Assembly: GCA_029237695.1 (NCBI GenBank) | Contig: JAQRGA010000101.1 | Location: forward strand, 1-64,000 | Reading direction: 5' to 3' | DNA: 64,000 bases | Origin: Conchocele bisecta | Lineage: Eukaryota > Mollusca > Bivalvia > Lucinida > Thyasiridae | In this document: one piece after another, positions 55,858-64,000 of the stretch | Position numbering within the stretch: position 1 is the first letter of the stretch | How the letters are laid out: each line of letters begins with the position of its first letter | The notes under the pieces: model-generated | Seen by the model: only the letters and a program-made list of their open reading frames with translations | Databases searched by the model: none | Told to the model about the DNA's origin: nothing | Translations under genes and position numbers: made by a program

Positions 55858-56392
55858 CCTGCTGGTTAATACAGAAACAACACCCGAAATGTGTCAAAGA
55901 TGTCAAAGATGTGATAAATAAATATAACTTCCATGAACGAGACAATTGTTTTATTTCCATCGACCAGTGACCAGTACGATTAGTATAATATAGTAGAGCA
56001 CCCGCTGGTAAATAGACACATTACCGCTCCAACCCGGGTAACCCGAATTTTCTGTCTGTGCATATACATTTTCGGCAACATATACATCTACATGCCGTGG
56101 AATAATTATAGTATGTATGGCCAATGTACATGTATGTCTGGGCCGATGCAGTAGTTGGAGGGTGGGGAACGGTTTATCCGCTCGTGCATACTGTAATGGC
56201 CATGTACACGTTGTGCGTGTAACAACTGTGTCAGTTTGTCTCCCCGTACATGTAATCTACATTCATCGCCAGAGTCAGAGCGCTCTCGTCCAGTTGGATC
56301 AGGGCATACATTGTTCGCCATTGTTCTACCAGCGGAAAACATCATTTTACTCTCCATGGAATTTCTGTAAAATCACATGGCTCGTCTCGTAT

Positions 56393-56489
56393 GTATAAGT
56401 TAGATCACGTTTGTCCGCGAGGAGATAATCCGCGAGCTTTAGCGAGTGGATTATCTCCTCGTACATGCGGACAAACGTGATGTAACTTA
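56393..56489. mobile_element. Family C foldback (in unit 2)
   Basis: Same as the unit 1 copy with no visible change across the hairpin. Confidence 0.8.
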
Positions 56490-56524
56490 TTTATCACATC
56501 CTCATGCACATACCTTGCACACCA

Positions 56525-56766
56525 GGGGCCCGTTTCACTAAACTTCTTACGACTAAAATGTTGTAAGTGCGAATTTAAGATCGTCTGTAAATTTCAATTT
56601 ATGGATTTACATTTATTGAGCATAGGCTGCATATGCAGCCTATGCTCAATAAATGTAAATCCAATAATTATTTACAAGAGAACAATGTTAATGTGAAATT
56701 TACAGACTATCATAATTTTGCACTTACGAACATTTTAGTCGTACGAAGTTTAGTGAAACGGCCCCC
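56525..56766. mobile_element. Family B2 foldback (in unit 2)
   Basis: GGGCCCGTTTCACTAAACTT to AGTTTAGTGAAACGGCCCCC. Confidence 0.87.
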
Positions 56767-57503
56767 TGCTGGTTAATACAGAAACAACACCCGGAAATGT
56801 GTCAAAGATGTGTCAAAGATGTGATAAATAAATATAACTTCCATGAACGAGACAATTGTTTTATTTCCATCGACCAGTGACCAGTACGATTAGTATATAT
56901 AGTAGAGCACCCGCTGGTAAATAGACACATTACCGCTCCAACCCGGGTAACCCGAATTTTCTGTCTGTGCATATACATTTTCGGCAACATATACATCTAC
57001 ATGCCGTGGAATAATTAGACGTATGTATGGGCCAATGTACATGTATGTCTGGGCCGATGCAGTAGTTGGAGGGTGGGGAACGGTTTATCCGCTCGTGAAT
57101 ACTGTAATGGCCATGTACACGTTGTGCGTGTAACAACTGTGTCAGTTTGTCTCCCCGTACATGTAATCTACATTCATCGCCAGAGTCAGAGCGCTCTCGT
57201 CCAGCCGGCGACGAAATTTCACTCTCAATAGCGAACAGTGTAGGCGGTGAGCAGACTGCGGGGCATGACGAACCACATAATTGCAATGCTACACATTTGT
57301 GTTCGATCTACGTAACGCCAGTTACATGTACTGGACAACACCGACTTGATCTACAATGTTCGTCATTTTAAACTCATACAGCAGTGAATGTCCTGTCACA
57401 ACTGACAATAACTGCTTTCATTCTATGGAAAATAATCGTCTTGTTGCATAAAATGGGCCGTTCTCGTGTATTAACACATTTATTTATTATCGTTTATTGA
57501 ATT

Positions 57504-57744
57504 AACCCTTTCACCCCTAAGTAACTGGAACGGACTGTGATATGTTAATTTTGCAACCGATCCAACCGTCACAAACTGGTTTTCCGACTAGTTAATTTAT
57601 GAAGAGGTGGTGTTTTTCTTCTCGAAAATATGAAAATTACTTTCAAAATGTGCAGATCCTCATGAGACGGCTCGTTACGAGCCGGCTCATCTGGATCTGC
57701 ACTTTTTGCATAAACCGCTATAGCGGGCTTTCGGGTTCAAAGGA
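57504..57744. mobile_element. Family M MITE (piggyBac-like)
   Basis: TTAA then CCCTTTCACCCCTAAGTAAC; core GAGACGGCTCGTTACGAGCC; CCGCTATAGCGGGCTTTCGG and GTTCAAAGGATT at the right. The right TTAA is mutated. Confidence 0.75.
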
Positions 57745-58077
57745 TTGACACATTTAATGAGTATGGTTTATTGCATTAAATGGGCTTGCAGCGTACATGA
57801 AATAAAGAACAATCAATACACTAGTGTAGTGCATATACAAATGACACTACTACAGAAACCATTCTATGTGATTACATAATCTGTATGAGTATGTGCTTAT
57901 GCAATAAATAGAATTTACCATTCGTGTTGATATAATATTATTTAATTCAATTTTATGAAACACGGAAATAGGTATTTGCTGCTATAAGGGCGGGAAACAA
58001 TAAAAATGAACCATATTGATAATTTGCAGTAGACTATCCTACTGGAAAGCAGAGTATGCTATCCGCACTCGGGATAC
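57745..58077. other. No recognised feature
   Basis: AT-rich sequence without gene or repeat support. Confidence 0.3.
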
Positions 58078-58262
58078 ACGGCCGCCTGTGCTATTCATGC
58101 CCATATGTGAATTTATTTTTCTTTCAAAATACCCGACTAGTGTACTTGAAATTTAAATAGCTTGCTTGGCTGACCCTGAGCTGTGCTGCAGCTCAGGTTC
58201 AGCCAATCAAACTGATTGGTTGCGAGTTGCGATTGCCAATATACAGGCTCGTAGCGGTGTGT
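58078..58262. mobile_element. Family J, diverged
   Basis: ACGGCCGCCTGTGCTATTCA, core GACCCTGAGCTGTGCTGCAG, ATTGCCAATATACAGG and CGTAGCGGTGTG. Confidence 0.62.
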
Positions 58263-58349
58263 AAAATAATGCCACGGCAGCCTTTTTTGCGGGAAAAATC
58301 CCCCCTCGAGAAAATGGATGTTCAACGCATGAAGCTGACGAAAAACAAA

Positions 58350-58430
58350 AAGGCCAAAATAATGCGTATTCTGCTAAATAAGTGCGTAAAATCCGCCTCT
58401 ACGTAACCTTATCTGGAGCACATGTGTAGT
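58350..58430. mobile_element. Family N right-end fragment
   Basis: AATGCGTATTCTGCTAAATA, CGCCTCTACGTAACCTTATC and TGGAGCAC. Confidence 0.6.
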
Positions 58431-58530
58431 GCAACATGCTTAACTTTTTGTGGTACAATGTAGGTCTTTAGAGCATGTAAATAATTAAGACACGTCAAGA
58501 ACAACATGTCTATTGTCCGAATTTGTATGC

Positions 58531-58921
58531 AGAGCCCCAGATAAGTTGTGTATCTAAAGAGCATACTACCCCCTACCCCAGATTTCAAATTCAATGTGTT
58601 TTAATTTTACAAATGAAATACCGGTATTGATTTTCTTCTGTATTAAATAGTGAACAAATGATAACAAAAAATATGAAAATATCACTTATTTGAGCTGCAA
58701 AAAGCAGTGTTTTTGCAGCTCAAATAAGTGAATTTTTAAATTCAACTAAGTAAATGTTTTAAATTTATTTTAGTATTTTCACAACTCATGCAATTTAAAA
58801 ATCAATGCGTATTTCAACATTGCTGTGAGTATTTTGTACTCCCACTTTTGATAATCAATGCGTATTGTGCTAAATAAGTGCGTAAAATACGCCTCTACGT
58901 ACCTTATCTGGAGCGCTGTGT
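58531..58921. mobile_element. Family N element, longer copy
   Basis: CAGAGCCCCAGATAAGTTGT at the left and ACGTACCTTATCTGGAGCGC, TGTG at the right. A hairpin TTTGAGCTGCAAAAAGCAGT lies in the middle, and AATGCGTATT words near the right end. Confidence 0.68.
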
Positions 58922-58989
58922 ATGTGCAATATGCTTAACCTTAGTGGTAGGTCTTTAGAAATGCCTTAATTTAAAGTAAAACTTATATG

Positions 58990-59350
58990 TGTCTGTGAAG
59001 GGAGAAATGTGGCTTATGGGATTTGTGACCAGTGTAAATCAAATAGCACACTCCAGTAGCCTGATAAAGATCTGGCTTGTAAGAAGTATGACGGGCAGTT
59101 CATTGATGTGACTGGAGAAATGTGGCTTATAGCATTTGTGACCAGAATAGCTCCTGATCGAATAGCATACTCCTTTAGCCTAATATCATCTATATTAAGA
59201 TATTAATATTAGAAGCATGATGGGTATTTCATTAATGGAACGGTGCACAGTGAATATCCTGATCAGACTGTGCAGATGCACAGGCTGATCTGGATCTACA
59301 CTGGTCGCAAACACATATTCCCCATTTCTCCAGTCACAGCCACATATATT
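58990..59350. mobile_element. Family E cluster
   Basis: AGGGAGAAATGTGGCTTATG, TGACTGGAGAAATGTGGCTT (59108), CCTGATCAGACTGTGCAGAT with GGCTGATCTGGATCTACACT, and CCCCATTTCTCCAGTCACAG. At least two elements merged. Confidence 0.7.
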
Positions 59351-59830
59351 TTGCTGCTTTTAGTGCTTTATGTCACATACATATAGTATCAAATCATGAT
59401 GATTAATTAACACATTCATAATAGTAAATTTCAATGTTTTGCAATTCCTGAAGACCCCGACGTTTGTCATCATGGGAATACGTGTCCGTATTTCACCATT
59501 TTCAAGTATCTTCAATTATATGTAAAATACGGTGTTTGAACGACCTAAATCACAGTATTTGAAATACGGACTAATTATTTCGGACACACTCGCAGATCGC
59601 CATAGCGAGACCGTGCTTATCTTGCGACATACATCGTTATTATGAACTCAAACATCAGCGTCTCCAGAAAGTTGTCCGTATTTTCCCGGATTGCCCCTAC
59701 TATCTTGGTCCCTCTGGAATGATTGGTTATGTAACCAGAGCATCAAGATATACTAGTTGTAACAGTTAAGATTATGACTTACAATAATATCGTGGACCAC
59801 CCACACTGGCGAGGCAACAACAACATTTGA
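59351..59830. other. No gene; TCCGTATTT/AAATACGG inverted words
   Basis: GTCCGTATTTCACC (59486), AAAATACGGTGTTTGAACGA (59524) and GAAATACGGACTAATT (59560) form weak inverted repeats of an unknown element. Confidence 0.3.
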
Positions 59831-59839
59831 GAATACTGC

Positions 59840-60060
59840 AGATGTTTGATGTGTGACTGGAGAAATGGGCTTATTGTATTTGTGGTCATCTAGCTTCCGT
59901 ATATGTGAATGGACTGGAGAAATGGGGCTTATGGTGTTTTTTTGGCAAGCTTAGCTCTTGTATAATGTGAATCGTGGCTGGAGAAATGGGGCATATACAG
60001 TTAATGTGGCCAGGCTTCCTCATGTGGCTGTGACTGTGGCAGTCACATTTATCCCATTAC
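59840..60060. mobile_element. Repeated family E termini
   Basis: GACTGGAGAAATGG occurs at 59857 and 59913, and GGCTGGAGAAATGGGGCATA at 59974, then GTGGCTGTGACTGTGGCAGT. Three left ends lie in tandem without bodies. Confidence 0.6.
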
Positions 60061-60164
60061 CGGTAATTCTTTTATTTTTTCTCGTACGCACGTATATGTG
60101 TCCTCCACAAGCACGTACTACGAAGGATTTCAGGACTTTCAGTCCTTTGATTTCTATATTTTAG

Positions 60165-60240
60165 TGCGCGAAGTGTAAATGCTATTACGCACATTTTTAC
60201 CAACCTGTTGCATATACAGCGGAAAACGTGCAGCTAATTG
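60165..60240. repeat. Dispersed repeat Q, second copy
   Basis: GCGCGAAGTGTAAATGCTAT, TACGCACATTTTTAC and CCTGTTGCATATACAGC, compare 49.95 kb. Confidence 0.5.
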
Positions 60241-60485
60241 CACATGTATTCTTATAGTAGCACACGATGTAACACCTACTCGTATTTCACATTGATTTAT
60301 GGGACATATTGTTTACATCATGCGCCGACAGTGTTCAATATTCACTCCAGTATATACATGGGAACTACGTCACTGTTCATCACCAGATTGTGAGATGGAT
60401 GCCATTAGTGCGTCCATTTTATTTTATTGAATCTAAGTAAGCATTCAATCCATCAAGTAATGTTAATCGCAGTTATAATACGACT

Positions 60486-60890
60486 CATGTGCGGATCCAG
60501 GCAGGGGTGTGACCGGCGTACGCCCCGTCTAAAATAAGTTGTTAACCCACATATTTATGTAGAAAGAGCCGATTGCTTTTCTTATTTCTCATCCAAAATG
60601 TAGTTTGTTACCACTCAATTGTACCGTCTCGTCGAGGCGTTTCAATTGAGTGGTAACAACAACTATACTTTTGATGAGAAATGATGACAAAAATGCATAC
60701 AAAAATGTTTGCAGTTTGGAAAGTTTTAGTTATTGCGAACACTAACGAACTCTTTCAAACTACTCCAGGCGGTACGGGAGTATATTTCAAGAATTACTGT
60801 TCGCAACTAGGAAAGTTGACGATAATGCATGTTTCATTTACAATTGAGAATCCACGCCCCCTCTAGATCTAAATCCTGGATCCGCCCCTG
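60486..60890. mobile_element. hAT-like element with nested foldback
   Basis: GTGCGGATCCAGGCAGGGG at the left and CCTGGATCCGCCCCTG at the right match the CAGGGGCGGATCCAGG end type I know from hAT elements. A family O-type foldback lies inside. The 61-codon frame at 60681-60866 is unsupported. Confidence 0.6.
60584..60682. mobile_element. Small foldback nested in hAT-like element
   Basis: ATTTCTCATCCAAAATGTAG, TTGTTACCACTCAATTG, then CAATTGAGTGGTAACAACAA and TACTTTTGATGAGAAAT. Confidence 0.7.
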
Positions 60891-61400
60891 TGACTTATGT
60901 AGACAATATCGAGTGTGCTTTTAATATAAGCTCGTGTTTGTACTGATACAACGATTTCAATTGCTGTGATGTTTTCATGAATGTTTTATATGTTCTCATC
61001 TACACGTGATAATTCGGAGCTCATGACATTACGCAGGGACGATATAGCGAGATTTAAATGTGATTTCAAGTCATTTTCAAATTCTGCTAAACTGTTTTTC
61101 ATTTGCTGTCTATTTTCAGTTGTTTTTTTTTACTCTATTTTCTGTGAATACCGATAAACATCATCAATGGTCATAGCACAGTTTACTTGATCGCTGCTGT
61201 CCATCTGTTCTAGTCCACCTTCCAGTTTCAACTGGTAACTTATGATTTCGAGTGCGAAATAAGACAATTGTGAATACATTCATCCAAAACAAACACGTAT
61301 ATATCCACGTAGACAAACGTATTTCCATTTCATTATGAAGCACTTTTGGAAAAAGTCCAATACCTTTCACCACATTTATTTTTCATATTTCACACGTGCA
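60891..61400. other. No recognised feature
   Basis: AT-rich, short frames only. Confidence 0.3.
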
Positions 61401-63190
61401 TTCACCTGATGGTCCGCTACCACACTGACAAAGATGCAGAAATGTGAAGCTGTCGCCAAGGCAAGAAACATTAATGAGAATTTGAAAAAGCATTATTTCT
61501 TCATCTCGTTGTCCTAAATATGTATACTAATTTAGGCAGAGATAGAAAAGTAGAGTGTAAAGTAGAAATGATAGGGAATTGGATACAATAATGTAGAAAA
61601 AATGGCTAAGTTAAAAAAGTGATAAAACACCAAGGTGCACATCTTCAATATGTGTGGAAGACGTGTAGAAGACGGTTTCGGAGGAGTTGTGTACACGAAC
61701 TATGCGCTTTTTCTTCAGCCGCCCGCCGTGCGGTAAAACAAAATAAGTACCGTTTTTAAAAACGGTCGTATAAAAATGACTTCGGAAGTTGACACAAAAG
61801 TCGGAGTTCATGTGAAATTCAATTCCGCATAAGCTCTGAATTCAGTGTCAAACGTCGATGCCATTTCCCAGAGTCGTCGGAAGAAAATTAATATTGGGGA
61901 GGGGGCAGTCGACGCGAGTGAAGCGAGGGAGTACTAGAGGGGTCCGGGGGCATGCCCCTACCCACGCCCCCCCCCCCCCCCCCCCCCCCCTCAACCACGG
62001 ATTATTTTTGAATTATAGATGGCATTTCCTGCATACTGCTGCATTTAAGAGACAACATTAGTAGGTATCTCATACACATTTGTGTAGCTAAAGCACAGGT
62101 AACAAGAGTGCCGCAAGTCAGAAAATACGCCCGTCGAAGATGCCAGACAGCGAAAATGCAGAAATGTGAACTGTCACCAAGGCAAGAAACATTAATGAGA
62201 ATTTGAAACTATAATTATTTCTTCCTCTCGTTGTGCTAAACAGGTATACTAATTTAGGTAGAGCTAATATAAAAATATGTTTTCGGCATAAAAACCCCAA
62301 CGTACACATCTTCAATATATGTAGAAGACGTGTGTATCGTTTCAAATCAATTGACTGAACAGTTTCAGAGGAGTTGTGTACACAAACTCTGTACCGTATA
62401 TAGAATTGTATACAACAATGTAGAAAACATGGCTAAGTTAAAAATGTGATATTTTTGTTAATAAAAAATGTATTCATCTCGAAGACGTGTGTATAGTTTC
62501 AGATCGATCGACTGAACGGTTTCAACGGAGTTGTGTACACAAACCCTGTACCCTATATAGAATTGTATACAAAAATGTAGAAAACATGGCTAAGTTAAAA
62601 ATGTGATATTTTTGTTAATAAAAAATGTATTCATCTCGAAGACGTGTGTATAGTTTCAGATCGATCGACTGAACGGTTTCAGAGGAGTTGTGTACACAAA
62701 CCCTGTACCCTATATAGAATTGTATACAAAAATGTAGAATAAATGGCTAAGTTAAAAAGGTGATATTTTTGTTAAAAAATATTTTTTTCGCCATAAAAAC
62801 ACCAAGGTGCACATCTTCAATATGTGTAGAAGACGTGTGTATAGTTTCAGATCGATCGACTGAACGGTTTCAGAGGAGTTGTGTACACAAACTATGTACC
62901 GTATATATAATTGTATAGACAAATGTAGAACAAATGGCGAAGTTAAAAAGTCGATATTTTTGTTAAAAAGTCGATATTTTTGTTAAAAAATATATTTTTC
63001 GGCATAAAAACACGAAGGTGCACATCTGCAATATGTGTAGAAAGACGTGTGTATAGTTTTCAGATCGATCGACTGAACGGTTTCGGAGGCGTTGTGTACA
63101 CAAACTATGCACTTTCTGTCAGCCGCCCGCCCCACCCGCCCCACGGAAAATAAAAACATAATACGTACCGTTTTTTATAAACGGTCGCAT
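61401..63190. repeat. Degenerate long tandem repeat (156-212-bp units)
   Basis: GAGTTGTGTACAC recurs at about 61688, 62371, 62528, 62684, 62876 and 63090. TCAGATCGATCGACTGAACG, ATGTGTAGAAGACGTGTGTA and CATGGCTAAGTTAAAAA recur with it. The two units at about 62455-62766 are almost identical. The outer units carry CAGCCGCCCGCC and GTACCGTTTTTAAAAACGG-type hairpins (61750 and 63165). AAGGCAAGAAACATTAATGA recurs at 61459 and 62178. Confidence 0.85.
61967..61990 (+). repeat. Poly-C run (24 C)
   Basis: Twenty-four C residues after GGGGCATGCCCCTACCCACG, splitting the tandem repeat. Length is likely to be unstable and poorly called. Confidence 0.95.
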
Positions 63191-63222
63191 AAAAATTGGT
63201 TTACTTCCCTTGAACGAATGAC

Positions 63223-63434
63223 CGATTGGGAGTGAATGGAAAATTCACTAACGTCTAATCGAATGGGTTTAACGTCCCACCAACAGCTAGGGTCGTATTG
63301 AGAAGGGACCACAGTTTAAAGTCTTATCCGAGACCAGTGGGATGGAAATAAATACTATGTCTAAGGCGAGGTTTGAACCCACAACCTACGGATTGGAAGT
63401 CAGGTGTTCTAACACCTAGGCCACAATCCATCCC
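63223..63434 (-). mobile_element. tRNA-derived SINE, minus strand, with target duplication
   Basis: The minus strand begins GGGATGGATTGTGGCCTAGG (A box), ACACCTGACTTCCAATCCGT (anticodon arm, TCC-like) and GTGGGTTCAAACCTCG (B box). The body includes GGTCTCGGATAAGACTTTAA. It is bracketed by TACTTCCCTTGAACGAATGA at 63202 and TACTTCCCTAGAACGTACGA at 63437, a 21-bp imperfect direct repeat. Confidence 0.78.
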
Positions 63435-63556
63435 TATACTTCCCTAGAACGTACGACTGAATCAACTAGAAAATCTGTTCATAGAACACGGATGCCCCAC
63501 ATATCGCTCTGATAATAAATGAGGCCAAATTCCAAGTCAATTTTTTTTTACCTCAG

Positions 63557-64000
63557 CGTTAAAGTTTTTGAAGCACCAAGTATGTGACCTTGACCCTGGG
63601 CTTGGCGGGGGAGGACGAATGTGGGTTTGGCACAGGGCGGTAGAGGACCATTACAGCAATGTGTATATGAAATATGAAGCAGATCGGTTGAAGGATGAAG
63701 AAATTACGAGACATTTACCGGAGCGTTAAAGTTTTTGAAGCACCAAGTATGTGACCTTCACCCTGGGCTTGGCGGGGGCAGGACGAACGTGGATTTGGCA
63801 CAGGGCGGTAGAGGACCATTAGAGCAATGCAATGCAATGCGTATGTGAAATATGAAGCTGATTCGTGAAAGGGAACAGAAATTATAAGATATTTACCCGA
63901 GCGTTAAACTTTTGGAAGCACCAAGTATGTGACCTTGACCCTGGGCTTGGCAGGGGTAGGCCGAACGTGGGCGGTAGAGGACCATTAGAGCAATGTGTAT
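63557..64000 (+). repeat. Family T tandem repeat, cut by the window edge
   Basis: AGCGTTAAAGTTTTTGAAGC occurs at 63557 and 63721, and AGCGTTAAACTTTTGGAAGC at 63900 (164 and 179 bp apart). Each unit has GTATGTGACCTTGACCCTGG and GGGCGGTAGAGGACCATTA. A short GCAAT expansion is at 63825-63840. Confidence 0.9.

Larger units (their letters stand above)
55387..56293 (+). repeat. Tandem duplication, unit 1 (907 bp)
   Basis: From TTGGATCAGGGCCTACATTG to GCGCTCTCGTCCAG. It contains a family C foldback and a complete B2 element. Both copies are directly joined, with CAG before each copy start and at the end of each unit. Differences between the copies are few and mostly single bases. Confidence 0.93.
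56294..57204 (+). repeat. Tandem duplication, unit 2 (911 bp)
   Basis: Starts TTGGATCAGGGCATACATTG and ends GCGCTCTCGTCCAG at 57204. Collinear with unit 1 throughout. Confidence 0.93.

Noticed and set aside
61858..62061. Open frame with a proline run
   Set aside because: It is produced by the 24-C homopolymer.

Overview
The window looks like gene-poor, AT-rich nuclear DNA from an invertebrate animal, most likely a bivalve mollusc. There are no prokaryotic operons, ribosome binding sites or long uninterrupted ORFs. Instead it holds a eukaryotic tRNA gene, tRNA-derived SINEs, spliced-exon signals, a forkhead gene remnant, and many short non-autonomous DNA transposons (MITEs) and minisatellites. 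The bivalve call rests on my memory of several repeat families (the GTGACCTTGACCTTGG family, the GGAGAAATGGGGCTTATG foldback, the GGCCGTTTCACTAAACTTCG foldback). It is inference, not a database result.

Genes. The only protein-coding locus I can recognise is a decayed forkhead (FoxQ2-like) gene on the minus strand at about 10.26-11.84 kb. It has two exons separated by an intron with good splice signals, and it is broken by frameshifts and stop codons. A tRNA-Val(AAC) gene lies at 23.9 kb. Two weak first-exon candidates are at 22.1 kb (minus, inside a TTAA-flanked MITE, next to a perfect NRF-1-type site) and 24.1 kb (plus). No intact transposase or reverse transcriptase was seen.

Repeat families (my own labels). 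A+B: a double palindrome, about 145 bp (AGTAGGTTAGTGCCGTGAAT) joined to about 160 bp (TTTATCCCGTCAACAC), seen nine times. B2: about 240-bp foldback, GGCCGTTTCACTAAACTTCG. C: CACGTTTGTCCGC foldback. D: ACGGAGCCCCGCAGG ends around 21-bp internal repeats. E: GGAGAAATGGGGCTTATG foldback, the most frequent. F: GAGRCACGCCATGYGATTTT. G: about 510 bp, TTAA-flanked, AGGTACATGCCCACT ends. H: CTGTTTCACGAAAGCTGCCC. I: bivalve-type repeat with TATCGGCGAGGGGAT. J: CACTACCGCCTGCGTTAATC. K: pogo-like CAGTGGAACCTCTCTAAAC with TA flanks. M: piggyBac-like, TTAA + CCCTTTGAACCC. N: CAGAGCTCCAGATAAG. P and others are smaller.

Layout. 0-10 kb: sparse MITEs and one SINE. 10.2-11.9 kb: forkhead remnant. 12.7-15.6 kb: H element, a 3 x 326-bp tandem array and a GA microsatellite. 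17-25 kb: A+B, H and G elements, the exon-bearing G element, tRNA-Val. 25-31 kb: J, K and D elements and a 52-bp minisatellite. 32-34 kb: SINE and a 10 x 83-bp array built on an E/F junction. 35-48 kb: MITE mosaic with a 37-bp array. 48.9-52.2 kb: 39-bp and 86-bp arrays. 55.4-57.2 kb: a 907-bp tandem duplication. 61.4-64 kb: degenerate 160-210-bp tandem repeats and a reverse SINE.

The main theme is that MITE ends and cores have repeatedly become units of tandem arrays. In at least two arrays the repeat boundary lies about 15-25 bp inside the terminus of an intact element that the array runs straight into.
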